The notes beneath the pieces were generated by a model. It had not been told where the DNA came from. It made no database searches and worked only from the letters and a program-made list of their open reading frames with translations. From assembly GCF_047634355.1 (NCBI RefSeq), contig NZ_JBLIAL010000005.1: a stretch of DNA of 64,000 nt. One strand, 5' to 3'. Shown one piece after another: positions 8,638 to 17,339 of the stretch. The stretch's first letter is position 1; every line of letters begins with the position of its first letter. This DNA comes from Porticoccus sp002341315. Lineage in GTDB: Bacteria > Pseudomonadota > Gammaproteobacteria > Pseudomonadales > Porticoccaceae. Made by a program: the position numbers and the translations under genes.

Positions 8638-11600
8638 TTATATATCCAGCTTTGGCAAGCCAATCACAACTCTGTTTGTTTCTAGGCTTACGGTAATCAC
8701 CCTCAACAACAACTCCAGTGGGTATTTGGGGTTTTTCATCGTCTCGATGGCCCAATCGTTGGCATCATTGACGATACCACTATCCTTATCAGTTTTAACA
8801 CACTGGCGCTCGACCACCCATTCGATAGCTGGCTTGCCGTTGACCACATAGTCGTATGCCTCTACGGGGATCTCACCCACGGTTATGGCATGGTTGTAGA
8901 TCACCGTAGACAAGTCATTGACGCTTTTACCCTCATCATTCTTGACCTTGGGGTGTTTCATCTTGGTAACGTAGAAGTCTTTGGCTTCCAGCTCTGCCAG
9001 CTTGCGCTTCCCAATGTCCAGCGTCGCTGAATAGGGTTCTACCGTTTCATAGTTAATATGGAGATCAGCAAGCTCACGACCAGCATTGCTGAAATGCCAG
9101 AAGTCCTTTGCTGTTTTCACACAGGGAATACGGGGCAGCTCTTTGCTGAGGTTATCCGCATAGCGCTCACGGTAATCAGGCGAGTGCAGCAAGCCATAGA
9201 CATAATAGAAAATATCCTCTTTAGCCAACTGCTCGCCGGGGTAAGCTTCCTGAAAATGGTGTAAGCCTTCATCAGTAATCCCATCCTTGCGGGTATAGCC
9301 TTTTTCACATGCCGCCTTTTCAGCAAACAGGTCGCTGGTATCACCAAAGTCGATAGTGTCATCCCCGGCTTTTTCATAAAGATACAATGGCAACGCCTGC
9401 CCATTAGCCAACAGCTGAAAATCAGGCAGTGTATCAGTCATCATCACTGTAAATTCTTTTGCTGTTCCAGTACCGGTTATATAAATGCTCTTGTTATCAA
9501 TTGCTGGAGTTGGAAAGAAACTATCCATTAGGTGCCGGGTCCAGTTAAAGGCTTTATTTTTATATAGGTACTGCTTAAAAAAAGGTCTGCGCAACGCCGG
9601 ACATATGTCATCCCTCTCGAAAACGTACTCTTTCCCCTTTTCTACATCATTCAATAAATCAGATGTCCACTTTATTTTCGACTTATCATCCGAAACAAAA
9701 TCAACGACACTCTTACTATTGCCTTTATCTGTCAGGTACCGAACGACCTCAGAATTATAAAACCCAACCATTCTCTCGGTTCTGGAACTCAACTTTTGGA
9801 AAGAAGAAGAAAAAACCCAATCATCTCTATTTGTTTTAACTCCCATCGAATACGTTTGGAATAGTGTGATGCTATTTCTATCTTTCTTGTCGCCTACATT
9901 TATAAATTGATTAAACGTATCATCCCGCTGACTTAACCAGTCACCATGGTCATCTGGCACGATAGTTTGCCAGCCATCAGCCTGAGCAATGCCCTCCACG
10001 CTGACAAAGCCACCAATCTTTTCCAGCTTTTGTTCTCGAGTGAGGTAATCGCCAATATCATGCCAATAGATATTGTCGTGGTTTTTGGCTTGGGGATTCT
10101 TGACTAACAAGGTGATAGCGATAGGGGCACGGCTTCCACTACCAAAAATTTTGCCACCTTCCTTACGACTCAACTCCCCTTGAGTACGCTGATTGCCGCG
10201 CAAATGAAACACATAAATGGAGCTGAATTCTTCTGCCAGGCACTTTCTCAGGCCATCGGCGGTGTTCGCCTCCAAAAAGCCCGCATTAGTCACAAAGCCC
10301 ACAATACCCGATTCACCTACGCGATCACTTGCCCAGCGGATGGCGCGAATGTATGAGTCGTAGGCTTTACTTTTACCATCAGACCTAATCGAACTTCGAA
10401 TGTAAGTATCTGTAATTCGTGCATCCAGCATTGGATAAACCATATTTTCGGCGTTATCCGCAGCATCCCTTTGACCTGATGAATAGGGCGGATTGCCCAT
10501 AATCACCCGTATATCCAATTCTTTTTGTCGGATTCGACGGTCAGAATTATCGGCCAACAGCTCACTAATCAGATCGTCCTTTTCATACATCTGGAAGGTA
10601 TCGGTTAAGCAAATTCCTTCGAAAAGCTGGTACTGGTGCTGTCCGACCTCTACCCCCTCATTAAGAAGGGCATGGTATGTCGCCTCGATATTGATAGCGG
10701 CAATGTAGTAGGCCAGCAACACGATTTCGTTGGCATGGATTTCGTGCTGATATTTATAGGGCAGTTGTTCCTTGCTTATCAGGCCGCTTTGCAGCAAACG
10801 GGTTATAAAGGTGCCTGTGCCGGTGAAGGGGTCGAGGATATGCACCCCCTCACTGCCGATGGTTTGGCCAAATTCCTGTTGTAGCAGGTCGTTGATGCTG
10901 TGAATAATAAAATCCACCACTTCCACGGGGGTGTAAACAATGCCCAGCCGCTCGGTCATGCGGGGAAAGGCATTGTGAAAAAACTTGTCATACAACTCCA
11001 CCACAATTTTTTGCTTTCCCTCGGCATTGTTAACGCCTTCAGCACGCATTTTGACGCTTTCGTAAAACTGTTCCAGGGTATCGGCCTCTTTATCCAGCCT
11101 GTGTTCCTGCAAGACATCCAGTACCTGCTGCATAGCCTGTGAAACGGGGTTGTTGCTGGCAAAGCTATAGCTTTCAAATAAGGCGTCAAACACTGGTTTG
11201 GTAATCAGGTGCTGTGCCAGCATTTCAATCACTTCTTCATCGGTAATGCTGTCGTTGAGGTCGTCGCGCAATTCATCGGCAAAGCCTTTGAAGGCAGCCA
11301 CTTCTTTAGTGTTGCGCTCATCACTGACGATGGTGCGAATACGGGTGATATGGGTATTGGCAATTTTGGCAATGTCGTTTGCCCATTCTGCCCAGTGGTT
11401 GCGGTTGCCGCATTTCTTGACCACCTTGGCATAGAGGGCGCGTTCCAGCTCGCCTACATTAAATTGCAACGGTTCCTGTTTCGGCTTGTATTCGGCTGGT
11501 TGCTCGCTAATGGCATAGCTGCCTTGACCACTGGGTGTTTTGCTCTTGGGTTTGGTATCCCTCTTTTTCTGCACATCATCGGTAATGGAAATAACCTCCA

Positions 11601-13608
11601 TTTTATGGGGATTTTTACCAATTAAGTCCAGTTTGTTGATATGGGCATCAAAACGATCATCGTGTGAACGTAGTGCCTGTAGCACCTCCCACACCACGCG
11701 GTAGGTTTGATTATCATTGAGTGCTTCGTGCGGTTCTACACCTTCAGGAATTACCACCGGAAGAATAACGTAGCCCCTCTGCTTACCTGAGGCGTTACGC
11801 ATTACCCGCCCAACGGATTGCACCACATCGACCTGAGAGTTGCGTGGGGTAAGGAACAGTACTGCATCCAATGCCGGGACATCTACCCCTTCTGAGAGAC
11901 AACGTACATTGCTGAGAATACGACAGGTGTTCTCTGGCGTTTTCTCTTTCAGCCAGTTGATCTTTTGCTCTTTTTGGCTGGCATTCATACTGCCGTCGAT
12001 ATGTTCCGCTTCACAGATCAGTGTGCCGTGATCACGGCCTTCTTTCAGTTCAGCTTTTTGGTAGGCTTCTACCACCTGTTGAAACATCCCTGAAATTTGT
12101 TTGGAGCTGACTTTGTGTTTGGTGCCCCTGTTTTGCGCCTCAATCACTTGGCAGAAGGCCACAGCCCGGCGCATAGGGGAAAGATCGCTGTCAATATCCT
12201 CTTCCAGTCCTAGTTTAGCCAGCGCCTTCCAACTGCCGACAATACGGCCTGCATCATCTACTTTGAGGCTATTGGTCCCGCTTGATAAAAGCCCTTGTAA
12301 CCGGTGGCTAATATGCTCTGCCGATACAGTCAGCACTATTACCTTGTAATCACACAATAGCCCACGACTGACCGCTTCAGAGAAGTTGATGACGAACAGC
12401 TCTTTGCCGTACAGCCTTTCATCGTCCATTGAAAACAAAGCAACGTCCCCAGACTCCTGCTTGATTTTGGCACTGTCACCGTAAATGCGGGGAGTGGCAG
12501 TCATATAGAGCCGTTTGGTGGACCTAATAAAGTCTCCATCGTGAACTTTGACAAAGTGGCTTTCATCCTCTCCAGCCCATTTGGAACCGGTTGTACGGTG
12601 GGCCTCATCACAGATAATCAGGTCAAAGGGTTCCAAACCGAATTGTTTCTGTGCCTCGCTGATCACCTCAATAGAGTGATAGGTGGAATAGACCACGCTC
12701 ATGTGCTGGTTGTCATGGCGTTTAATGAATTCATTTGCGAGCGTACGAGGTTTGGTAGTGGCCGGATAACGTAGCTCGTGTATATACACTTTTACATCAT
12801 CGTCGTTGTCACGCTTTTTCTTACCCACATCGCTATCTGAACAGACTGCAAAGCTGTGCAAGGGCGTTTGGCTCTCTTGCGTCCACTCCGTCAGTGTTTG
12901 GGAAAGCAAAGACAGGCTTGGCACCAAGAAAAGTACCCGGCCACCCTTCCCCGCCAATTCTTCAGCGATTTTCAGGCTGGTGAAGGTTTTACCGGTACCA
13001 CAAGCCATGATTAACTTGCCGCGCTCATCCTCCAGCAAACCGGCTTTAACGGCATTCACAGCAGTTACTTGATGTGGTCTTAGAGCTTTTTGGTCACGCA
13101 ATACCGGGGTGGTATCAGGCTGGTATTGACTCCAGTCAATCTGACTGGCTTCCAAATCTGAGAGGGCAACAATGTTGACTGATTTATCCCTGCCTTTCAT
13201 CAACTCAACTACATGAGTTGACGCCTGCGTTGTAGTCAGAAAAAGGATTCCGTTGGTATAGGGTGATTTGCCAAGTGCGCTCAGGAATGAATCGATTCCA
13301 TCACTTTTCCTCAATCTTGCATCTTCGTCGTAGAACTTGGCCTGAATAGCAAAGATACGCGGGCTATCCTCTACATCTTCAAGGGCAACCAAATCAATAC
13401 CCGCATCTATACCAGGATCACTATTCCCCTGTTCCATCCAATAACGACGCCACTCTTCCCACAGAAAGACCTTGCCATTGAACAGGTCTTTGTAGCTTGG
13501 CTCGTTTAGAAGATAGGCTTTAACCAAGTACTCAAAGTAAGTGCCTTTCTCACGTTCGGTTTTGGCTTGCTGGCGATAGGTATTCAATATCTCTTGGAGC
13601 GGCGTCAT
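8638..13608 (-). CDS. Type ISP restriction-modification enzyme (single-chain nuclease, helicase and methyltransferase)
   Basis: A 1,656-residue fusion matching the LlaGI/LlaBIII Type ISP layout. These enzymes methylate one strand of an asymmetric site and cut unmodified DNA after translocation. Numbering is from the alternative upstream GTG/ATG at 13620. An Mrr-like nuclease has Glu30, Asp76 and Gln93-x-Lys95 (QAK). The SF2 motor shows ACGTGKT at 206-212, DEAH at 338-341, TATPR at 374-378 and QSVGRVMR at 601-608. A helical spacer precedes the gamma-type N6-adenine methyltransferase, with DPFTGTGTF at 930-938 and NPPY at 1043-1046. The C-terminal ~500 residues are the target recognition region. 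All catalytic motifs are intact. I chose the ATG at 13608 (MTPLQEIL). It is the first gene of the defence operon, 14 bases ahead of the helicase-nuclease. Confidence 0.93.
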   Translation of the reverse strand: MTPLQEILNTYRQQAKTEREKGTYFEYLVKAYLLNEPSYKDLFNGKVFLWEEWRRYWMEQGNSDPGIDAGIDLVALEDVEDSPRIFAIQAKFYDEDARLRKSDGIDSFLSALGKSPYTNGILFLTTTQASTHVVELMKGRDKSVNIVALSDLEASQIDWSQYQPDTTPVLRDQKALRPHQVTAVNAVKAGLLEDERGKLIMACGTGKTFTSLKIAEELAGKGGRVLFLVPSLSLLSQTLTEWTQESQTPLHSFAVCSDSDVGKKKRDNDDDVKVYIHELRYPATTKPRTLANEFIKRHDNQHMSVVYSTYHSIEVISEAQKQFGLEPFDLIICDEAHRTTGSKWAGEDESHFVKVHDGDFIRSTKRLYMTATPRIYGDSAKIKQESGDVALFSMDDERLYGKELFVINFSEAVSRGLLCDYKVIVLTVSAEHISHRLQGLLSSGTNSLKVDDAGRIVGSWKALAKLGLEEDIDSDLSPMRRAVAFCQVIEAQNRGTKHKVSSKQISGMFQQVVEAYQKAELKEGRDHGTLICEAEHIDGSMNASQKEQKINWLKEKTPENTCRILSNVRCLSEGVDVPALDAVLFLTPRNSQVDVVQSVGRVMRNASGKQRGYVILPVVIPEGVEPHEALNDNQTYRVVWEVLQALRSHDDRFDAHINKLDLIGKNPHKMEVISITDDVQKKRDTKPKSKTPSGQGSYAISEQPAEYKPKQEPLQFNVGELERALYAKVVKKCGNRNHWAEWANDIAKIANTHITRIRTIVSDERNTKEVAAFKGFADELRDDLNDSITDEEVIEMLAQHLITKPVFDALFESYSFASNNPVSQAMQQVLDVLQEHRLDKEADTLEQFYESVKMRAEGVNNAEGKQKIVVELYDKFFHNAFPRMTERLGIVYTPVEVVDFIIHSINDLLQQEFGQTIGSEGVHILDPFTGTGTFITRLLQSGLISKEQLPYKYQHEIHANEIVLLAYYIAAINIEATYHALLNEGVEVGQHQYQLFEGICLTDTFQMYEKDDLISELLADNSDRRIRQKELDIRVIMGNPPYSSGQRDAADNAENMVYPMLDARITDTYIRSSIRSDGKSKAYDSYIRAIRWASDRVGESGIVGFVTNAGFLEANTADGLRKCLAEEFSSIYVFHLRGNQRTQGELSRKEGGKIFGSGSRAPIAITLLVKNPQAKNHDNIYWHDIGDYLTREQKLEKIGGFVSVEGIAQADGWQTIVPDDHGDWLSQRDDTFNQFINVGDKKDRNSITLFQTYSMGVKTNRDDWVFSSSFQKLSSRTERMVGFYNSEVVRYLTDKGNSKSVVDFVSDDKSKIKWTSDLLNDVEKGKEYVFERDDICPALRRPFFKQYLYKNKAFNWTRHLMDSFFPTPAIDNKSIYITGTGTAKEFTVMMTDTLPDFQLLANGQALPLYLYEKAGDDTIDFGDTSDLFAEKAACEKGYTRKDGITDEGLHHFQEAYPGEQLAKEDIFYYVYGLLHSPDYRERYADNLSKELPRIPCVKTAKDFWHFSNAGRELADLHINYETVEPYSATLDIGKRKLAELEAKDFYVTKMKHPKVKNDEGKSVNDLSTVIYNHAITVGEIPVEAYDYVVNGKPAIEWVVERQCVKTDKDSGIVNDANDWAIETMKNPKYPLELLLRVITVSLETNRVVIGLPKLDI

Positions 13609-13911
13609 CCGGCAATGCATCCCTATGTAGTCGGTATTCTTACTGAATTCTTACTGACCGCAGACATTACCGCAGATTCACTAGGGCAGGTAGCCCAATC
13701 TATAGGAAGATAGGCTTGACAAGGATTCCTGTACTGAAAAGTAGAGGCTTAAGCTACTATTCAGTAGTCAAACACAGAATTGAATAGTCACTAATTGCGA
13801 GTGACTTAGCATTTTAGTAGTACTGATAGTAGTACCACCTATAATCGATTTTGTTATTTTCCTTATTTTTCAGTATATTAAATAACAAGTTAAGTTCCCG
13901 CCGCCCCACCA

Positions 13912-13955
13912 TATAGCAAAAAGGCCTCACCCTCGGGTGGGGCCTTTTTGCTATA
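13912..13955. terminator. Long perfect hairpin, likely bidirectional terminator
   Basis: The arms at 13912-13926 and 13941-13955 are perfectly complementary (15 bases, with AAAAAGG/CCTTTTT inside). The pairing continues through CACC/GGTG to a CTCG loop, about 20 bp in total with one G-T pair. T runs follow on either strand, so it could stop transcription in both directions. Confidence 0.65.
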
Positions 13956-14016
13956 GGCGGCAGACTGAACATCCACGTAGCGGGTTCAGCCACAGTGAGC
14001 GCAGCGAACGGAGACA
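13927..14016 (+). repeat. Dispersed repeat, copy A
   Basis: Shares with 15008-15098 a common order of blocks: TCACCCTCGGGTGGG, a T run, GCGGCAGACTGA, then CGTAG(C/T)GG, TTCAGCCACAG, GAGC and CAGCGAACG. I estimate roughly 80% identity by eye, with small gaps. The copies are in the same orientation about 1.08 kb apart and enclose the globin gene. Confidence 0.75.
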
Positions 14017-14067
14017 GCGCCCGTATGGGCGCGACCCGAAGGGCGAGCCTCGCAGAGGCGAGTAATT

Positions 14068-14080
14068 CCCGCCTCCACCA
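14068..14080 (+). other. Candidate attR: tmRNA/tRNA-like 3' end
   Basis: The bases CCCGCCTCCACCA match the end of the T arm, the acceptor strand and the CCA of many gammaproteobacterial tmRNA genes. They are followed by a terminator 37 bases later. The orientation is that expected for the right copy of the attachment site of the integrase at 38-1282. No complete tmRNA or tRNA precedes it, as expected for a duplicated 3' fragment. The call is an inference, because the left copy lies outside the window. Confidence 0.45.
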
Positions 14081-14117
14081 TTTCGACATCCAGCAACATC
14101 CCAATGATGTCCACAAG

Positions 14118-14140
14118 GCCTCGGAATTCGGGGCTTTTTT
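14118..14140 (+). terminator. Rho-independent terminator after the candidate att site
   Basis: Six-base stem GCCTCG/CGGGGC with one G-T pair and a GAATT loop, followed by six T. It is positioned like the native terminator of an RNA gene ending at 14080. Confidence 0.6.
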
Positions 14141-14403
14141 ATGCCTGATCGTCTAGCAACACCCACCCATGGGCATTACCATCCGGGGGTATATGAGGGT
14201 ATTCATGGAGGGGGGGGGGTACAATCCCACCACACAAAAGCTGATACCCCCAAGAGGATAGCTACGAATGGGCATTGAACCATTGCATTGAGGTACACTG
14301 GAGACGAGCAAACCTGATAATACCTCATCAGAGTGATGAGATATTAGACTCAGGCTTAAGCTGGTCTCCGTTGCAAGTTACGGAAATATTTAACCCAAAA
14401 AGA

Positions 14404-14775
14404 TTAAGCTTCAACAATATCTGTTTTTACACTATTGATCATAGCTATCATCTCTTCTCGTTCTTGCGCGCCGGTTCCAAAATGATCAAAGGTCGCATCC
14501 AAGTGGAACAAAAGTGCATCCCAGTCGTCATTATTGATCCTCATGCCTCTGTGGGCTGTGACCATATCACGACCTGTATAAAACACTGGGCCACCCGTCG
14601 TAGAACAAATATAGTTAATAAACGTTTGTGTTTCGCGAGCAACTTCGTCGATTGATCGGTGAGTCCAAAATCGAGCTAGCAATTCGTCTTGTCGAAAACG
14701 AGGTATGATATTTTCAGCAAATGCAGCGATAGCATCATAGCCCCCGAGTCGATCATAAAGTGTTTTATCTGACAT
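14404..14775 (-). CDS. Group I truncated haemoglobin
   Basis: A 123-residue haem protein of the TrHbN/GlbN type, linked in other bacteria to nitric oxide or oxygen chemistry in the cytoplasm. The N-terminal LYDRLGGYDAI is the family signature (LGG). The proximal haem ligand is His75 in VTAHRGM. The length is normal for the group and the frame is intact. It stands alone, enclosed by two copies of a ~90 bp repeat. The ATG at 14775 is preceded by a modest purine stretch (GAAGGTAGG). Nearby catalase-peroxidases suggest an oxidative or nitrosative stress role, which is inference. Confidence 0.9.
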   Translation of the reverse strand: MSDKTLYDRLGGYDAIAAFAENIIPRFRQDELLARFWTHRSIDEVARETQTFINYICSTTGGPVFYTGRDMVTAHRGMRINNDDWDALLFHLDATFDHFGTGAQEREEMIAMINSVKTDIVEA

Positions 14776-15007
14776 GATTACCTACCTTCATTATTATTTA
14801 TCTCGCGACAGACTAGGGTATAGGACAAGAATGAAGTGGTCAAAACCTCTCCTTAACAGTCACCGATAGCAGAAACACCGAAAAAAACACCCCCACCGAC
14901 TTACTTTTGGGGGTATTTATGGAGGTATAAATAAAAACAGCATAGCCATATAACTATATTATTCATATAGTTATAGACCTTATTTAGTAGACGCCGCTGA
15001 CAAAGCT

Positions 15008-15098
15008 TCACCCTCGGGTGGGTTTTTCTGGTATGTGCGGCAGACTGAGTGCTCCCGCGTAGTGGCTTCAGCCACAGAGAGCACAGCGAACGAGGACA
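15008..15098 (+). repeat. Dispersed repeat, copy B
   Basis: The second copy of the repeat seen at 13927-14016, in the same orientation. Within it GTGCTC...GAGCAC and GTGGC TTCA GCCAC form nested inverted repeats, so the copy can fold into an interrupted hairpin. Copy A has lost part of this pairing. Confidence 0.75.
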
Positions 15099-15111
15099 AT
15101 AACCAATAACG

Positions 15112-15144
15112 AAAAGCCCCAACTGAGGACAGCTGGGGCTTTTT
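15112..15144. terminator. Bidirectional terminator downstream of katG
   Basis: AAAAGCCCCA and TGGGGCTTTT arms around a GC-containing loop, with T runs in both readings. It lies 20 bases after the stop of the leftward catalase-peroxidase gene. Confidence 0.75.
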
Positions 15145-15164
15145 AATTACTACTAACCCAAACA

Positions 15165-17339
15165 CTACACAAGATCAAAACGGTCAGCGTTCATGACCTT
15201 GGTCCAGGCGGCGACGAAGTCCTGCACGAACTTTTCCCTGCTGTCGTCCTGGGCATAGACCTCGGCGTAGGCGCGCAGGATCGAGTTGGAGCCGAATACC
15301 AGATCAACCCTGCTCGCCGTCCACTTGGCTGCACCGGTCTTGCGGTCGCGGATTTCATACAGGTTGTTGCCGGTGGGCTTCCACGTGTAGGCCATGTCCG
15401 TCAGGTTGACAAAGAAGTCGTTGCTCAGCACACCCACGCGATCAGTGAGCACACCGTGCTGGGTGCCACCGTGGTTGGTACCCAGTACGCGCATACCGCC
15501 CACCAGTACGGTCATCTCGGGAGCTGTCAGCCCCATTAGTTGAGCGCGATCAAGCAGCATTTCCTCAGGTTTCACCACATAGTCTTTCTTCTGCCAGTTG
15601 CGAAAACCGTCAGCCAGAGGCTCAAGCGGTTCAAAGGACGCGGCATCTGTCATCTCGTCGCTGGCATCGCCACGACCGGGTGCGAAGGGAACGTTGATAT
15701 TCACGCCTGCAGCACTGGCCGCCTGCTCAACACCCAGGTTCCCGGCCAACACAATCACATCGGCCACGCTGGCACCGGTGTCGGCGGCGATCTTTTCGTA
15801 GATTGGCAGGACTCTGGCGAGACGTTCCGGCTCATTACCGGCCCAGTCCCTCTGTGGTGCCAGACGAATGCGTGCACCATTGGCACCGCCGCGCATGTCG
15901 GAGCCACGGAAGGTGCGGGCACTGTCCCAGGCAGTGCTGACCATTTCACCGATGGACAAGCCGCTGTCGGCAATTTTGGTCTTTACCGCTGCCACATCGT
16001 AGTCGCGATTGCCTGCGGGGACCGGATCTTGCCAGATAAGATCTTCAGCGGGCACTTCCGGACCGATATAGCGGGATTTTGGCCCCAGGTCGCGGTGGGT
16101 CAACTTGAACCAGGCGCGGGCAAAGGTATCGCGGAAGTACGCCGGGTCGGCCATGAACTTTTCACAGATAGCCCGGTATTTGGGGTCCATCTTCATCGCC
16201 ATGTCGGCGTCGGTCATGATCGGGTTAAGGCGGGTGGTCATGTCTTCCACATCCACCGGCTTGTCCTCTTCCCTGATATTCACCGGCTCCCACTGATTGG
16301 CCCCGGCCGGGCTCTTTTTCAGCTCCCACTCGTAACCGAACAGCAGGTCGAAGTAACCCATATCAAACTTTGTGGGATAGGTGGTCCAGGCACCCTCTAT
16401 ACCGGAGGTAACAGTGTCGCGACCCTTACCGGAACCATTGGGGTTTTTCCAGCCAAAGCCCTGTTCTTCTACATCTGCGGCTTCGGGTTCGGGGCCAAGT
16501 GCTTCGGCGTCGCCATTGCCGTGACATTTGCCCACGGTGTGGCCTCCGGCGGTCAGCGCTGCTGTCTCCTCGTCGTCCATTGCCATGCGGGCAAAGGTCA
16601 TACGCACCTGCTCGGCAGTCTTGAGCGGATCGGGCTGACCGTTGACGCCCTCAGGGTTCACGTAGATCAGGCCCATCTGGACAGCAGCCAGGGGATTCTC
16701 CATGGTCTCGGGCTTGTCGACATCGCCGTAGCGCTCGTCGGAGGGAGCCAGCCACTCTTTCTCGGCACCCCAATAGGTATCCTTCTGCGGATGCCAGATG
16801 TCCTCGCGACCGAATGAAAAGCCGAAAGAAGGCAGGCCCATGGACTCATAGGCCACAGTGCCGGCCAGAATAATCAGATCGGCCCAGCTGACTTTGTTAC
16901 CGTACTTCTTCTTGATCGGCCACAATAAGCGCCGGGCCTTGTCGAGACTGACATTGTCCGGCCAGGAGTTGATCGGCGCAAAACGCTGGTTGCCCTTGCC
17001 ACCGCCACCACGGCCATCAGCAATCCGGTAAGTACCGGCAGAGTGCCAGGCCATACGGATCATCAGCCCACCGTAGTGTCCCCAGTCCGCCGGCCACCAA
17101 TCTTGGCTGTCGGTCATCAGGGCATGTATATCCCTCTTGAGGTCCGCGACATCCAGTTTCTTTATTTCTTCGCGATAACTGAAGTCCTCTCCCATCGGAT
17201 TGGTCTTGATATCGTGCTGATGCAGAATGTCGAGATTCAGGGCAGCCGGCCACCACTCCATGTTCGACATACCGGTTGATGTGGCCCCGCCATGCATCAC
17301 CGGGCACTTGCCACTGGTCGTCCTGTTGTTTTTGTCCAT
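15165..17339 (-). CDS. katG: Catalase-peroxidase KatG (cytoplasmic)
   Basis: Bifunctional haem enzyme that removes hydrogen peroxide. The product is 724 residues, the normal KatG length, with both halves of the duplicated peroxidase fold. Numbering from the ATG at 17339, the distal triad is Arg95, Trp98 and His99 (RMAWHSAGTYR). The Met-Tyr-Trp adduct partners are Tyr226 (LIYVNPEG) and Met252. The proximal His267 lies in AGGHTVGKCHGNG, a variant of the more common GHTFGKTHG. There is no signal peptide. The ATG is preferred over a TTG two codons upstream because GAGGGA is then correctly spaced. It diverges from a second, exported-type katG. Confidence 0.96.
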   Translation of the reverse strand: MDKNNRTTSGKCPVMHGGATSTGMSNMEWWPAALNLDILHQHDIKTNPMGEDFSYREEIKKLDVADLKRDIHALMTDSQDWWPADWGHYGGLMIRMAWHSAGTYRIADGRGGGGKGNQRFAPINSWPDNVSLDKARRLLWPIKKKYGNKVSWADLIILAGTVAYESMGLPSFGFSFGREDIWHPQKDTYWGAEKEWLAPSDERYGDVDKPETMENPLAAVQMGLIYVNPEGVNGQPDPLKTAEQVRMTFARMAMDDEETAALTAGGHTVGKCHGNGDAEALGPEPEAADVEEQGFGWKNPNGSGKGRDTVTSGIEGAWTTYPTKFDMGYFDLLFGYEWELKKSPAGANQWEPVNIREEDKPVDVEDMTTRLNPIMTDADMAMKMDPKYRAICEKFMADPAYFRDTFARAWFKLTHRDLGPKSRYIGPEVPAEDLIWQDPVPAGNRDYDVAAVKTKIADSGLSIGEMVSTAWDSARTFRGSDMRGGANGARIRLAPQRDWAGNEPERLARVLPIYEKIAADTGASVADVIVLAGNLGVEQAASAAGVNINVPFAPGRGDASDEMTDAASFEPLEPLADGFRNWQKKDYVVKPEEMLLDRAQLMGLTAPEMTVLVGGMRVLGTNHGGTQHGVLTDRVGVLSNDFFVNLTDMAYTWKPTGNNLYEIRDRKTGAAKWTASRVDLVFGSNSILRAYAEVYAQDDSREKFVQDFVAAWTKVMNADRFDLV

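Larger units (their letters stand above)
1..14080. mobile_element. Integrative island carrying a defence cassette (left end outside or at window edge)
   Basis: The stretch opens with a P4-type integrase reading inward. It contains a second tyrosine recombinase, an AlpA-like regulator and large restriction/helicase genes, and gives way to ordinary chromosomal genes after about 14 kb. P4-type integrases usually sit beside the 3' end of a tRNA or tmRNA gene that points the same way, so the left attachment site should lie just before position 1. The right boundary at 14,080 is an inference from a tmRNA-like 3' end there. No conjugation or phage structural genes are present, so it is at best a mobilizable or satellite-type island. 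Confidence 0.7.
13609..14403. other. Island right end: intergenic region with hairpin, repeat copy A, candidate att site and G tract
   Basis: No convincing gene lies in these ~800 bases. The first 290 bases are A/T-rich and probably hold the promoter of the defence operon. They include several AGTAGTAC-type short repeats near 13,813-13,836. Next come a 20 bp hairpin (13912-13955), copy A of a ~90 bp repeat (13927-14016), a tmRNA-like 3' end (14068-14080) and a terminator (14118-14140). A run of ten G lies at 14210-14219 beside GGGGGTAT-type motifs. Short reading frames here are derived from the repeat and look spurious. Confidence 0.6.
14776..15164. other. Intergenic region with repeat copy B
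   Basis: This stretch contains no convincing gene. It carries the globin promoter region and TTGGGGGTAT at 14906-14915, an exact inverted copy of ATACCCCCAA at 14244-14253. It then has repeat copy B and the terminator that ends the leftward catalase-peroxidase gene. Short frames rich in Arg and Leu here are products of the repeat. Confidence 0.55.

Noticed and set aside
8624..8755. N-terminal extension of the helicase-nuclease into the ISP enzyme gene
   Set aside because: The extension would overlap 118 bases of the ISP coding end. A good ribosome site exists for the ATG at 8623.
27..13823. An 11-base inverted match (GTACTACTAAA at 27-37 and its complement at 13813-13823) as island terminal repeats
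   Set aside because: It is short, A/T-rich, and the right side holds several similar AGTAGTAC words. It is not a convincing attachment pair for a tyrosine integrase.
13951..14166. Small Arg/Leu-rich proteins encoded in repeat copies A and B
   Set aside because: Both copies give similar short frames only because the repeat is shared. They lack ribosome sites and overlap terminators and the candidate att site.
15540..16817. A 425-residue open frame opposite the cytoplasmic katG
   Set aside because: It lies fully inside the katG coding region on the other strand, has no ribosome site and no recognisable domain. It is a composition shadow.
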